Shown: one piece after another, positions 5,928-5,989 of the stretch
How positions within the stretch are numbered: position 1 is the first letter of the stretch
How the letters are laid out: every line of letters begins with the position of its first letter
NCBI GenBank assembly: GCA_937891215.1
Contig: CALAEU010000201.1
Span: 1-5,989 of the forward strand
Direction: 5' to 3'
DNA length: 5,989 nt
From: an uncultured Clostridia bacterium
Lineage (GTDB): Bacteria; Bacillota_A; Clostridia; Oscillospirales; Acutalibacteraceae
Notes under the pieces: model-generated
Seen by the model: the letters and a program-made list of their open reading frames with translations, nothing else
Databases searched by the model: none
What the model was told of the DNA's origin: nothing
Program-made: the position numbers and the translations under genes

Positions 5928-5989
5928 GCAGAGGTACCGAAGTGGTTATAACGGAACGGTCTTGAAAACCGTCGTACGGCAACGTACCG
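5928..5989 (+). tRNA. tRNA-Ser (anticodon UGA), 3' end beyond the window
   Basis: Acceptor 5' strand GCAGAGG (5928-5934) is followed by TA and a 3-bp D stem, CCG (5937-5939) with CGG (5952-5954). The anticodon stem ACGGT/ACCGT (5956-5960 with 5968-5972) closes the loop CTTGAAA, giving anticodon TGA at 5963-5965, which reads UCA and other UCN serine codons. A long variable arm typical of class II tRNAs follows: GTACG (5974-5978) pairs with CGTAC (5983-5987) around a GCAA tetraloop. The T arm and the 3' acceptor strand lie past the right edge, so the acceptor pairing cannot be checked. Confidence 0.93.

Overview
The window comes from a low-GC, Gram-positive-looking bacterium, most likely an anaerobic gut or rumen clostridium (Oscillospirales/Ruminococcaceae-like). 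This is inferred from the AT-rich, AGA/TTA-rich codon use, strong AGGAG ribosome sites, U-tailed hairpin terminators, a dockerin-bearing secreted protein next to a fucosidase, and the acetyl-type methionine pathway. I see no phage, insertion sequence or CRISPR array.

Layout: (1) 1-1094 (+) holds the C-terminal two thirds of a GH29 alpha-L-fucosidase with a discoidin/CBM32-like tail, cut by the window edge and closed by a strong hairpin terminator. (2) A new promoter near 1146-1174 precedes a small exported protein (1226-1930) with an N-terminal dockerin-like pair of calcium loops and a degenerate CAP/SCP domain. (3) Only 35 bases later, with no visible terminator, comes metY (1966-3246). A heptad-rich repeat remnant follows, then metA (3334-4251, TTG start). 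(4) A perfect 18-bp hairpin at 4254-4297 serves as a shared convergent terminator. (5) On the minus strand, 4296-5732 encodes an unusual fusion of two ACT domains with a metallo-beta-lactamase-fold hydrolase, with its own promoter at 5776-5804. (6) A consensus promoter (5882-5910) drives a tRNA-Ser(UGA) that runs off the right edge.

How the genes fit together: metA and metY form a complete direct-sulfhydrylation route. MetA has the glutamate (E111) diagnostic of acetyl-CoA use, so it should make O-acetylhomoserine. MetY would turn that plus sulfide into homocysteine. No SAM riboswitch or T-box leader is visible before metY, so its nearest recognisable promoter is the one ahead of the dockerin/CAP gene. 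The ACT-MBL protein looks like an amino-acid-responsive hydrolase of unknown substrate; any link to methionine metabolism is conjecture. It is the least explained item here. The fucosidase is also odd, with an arginine where the family normally has an active-site tryptophan.
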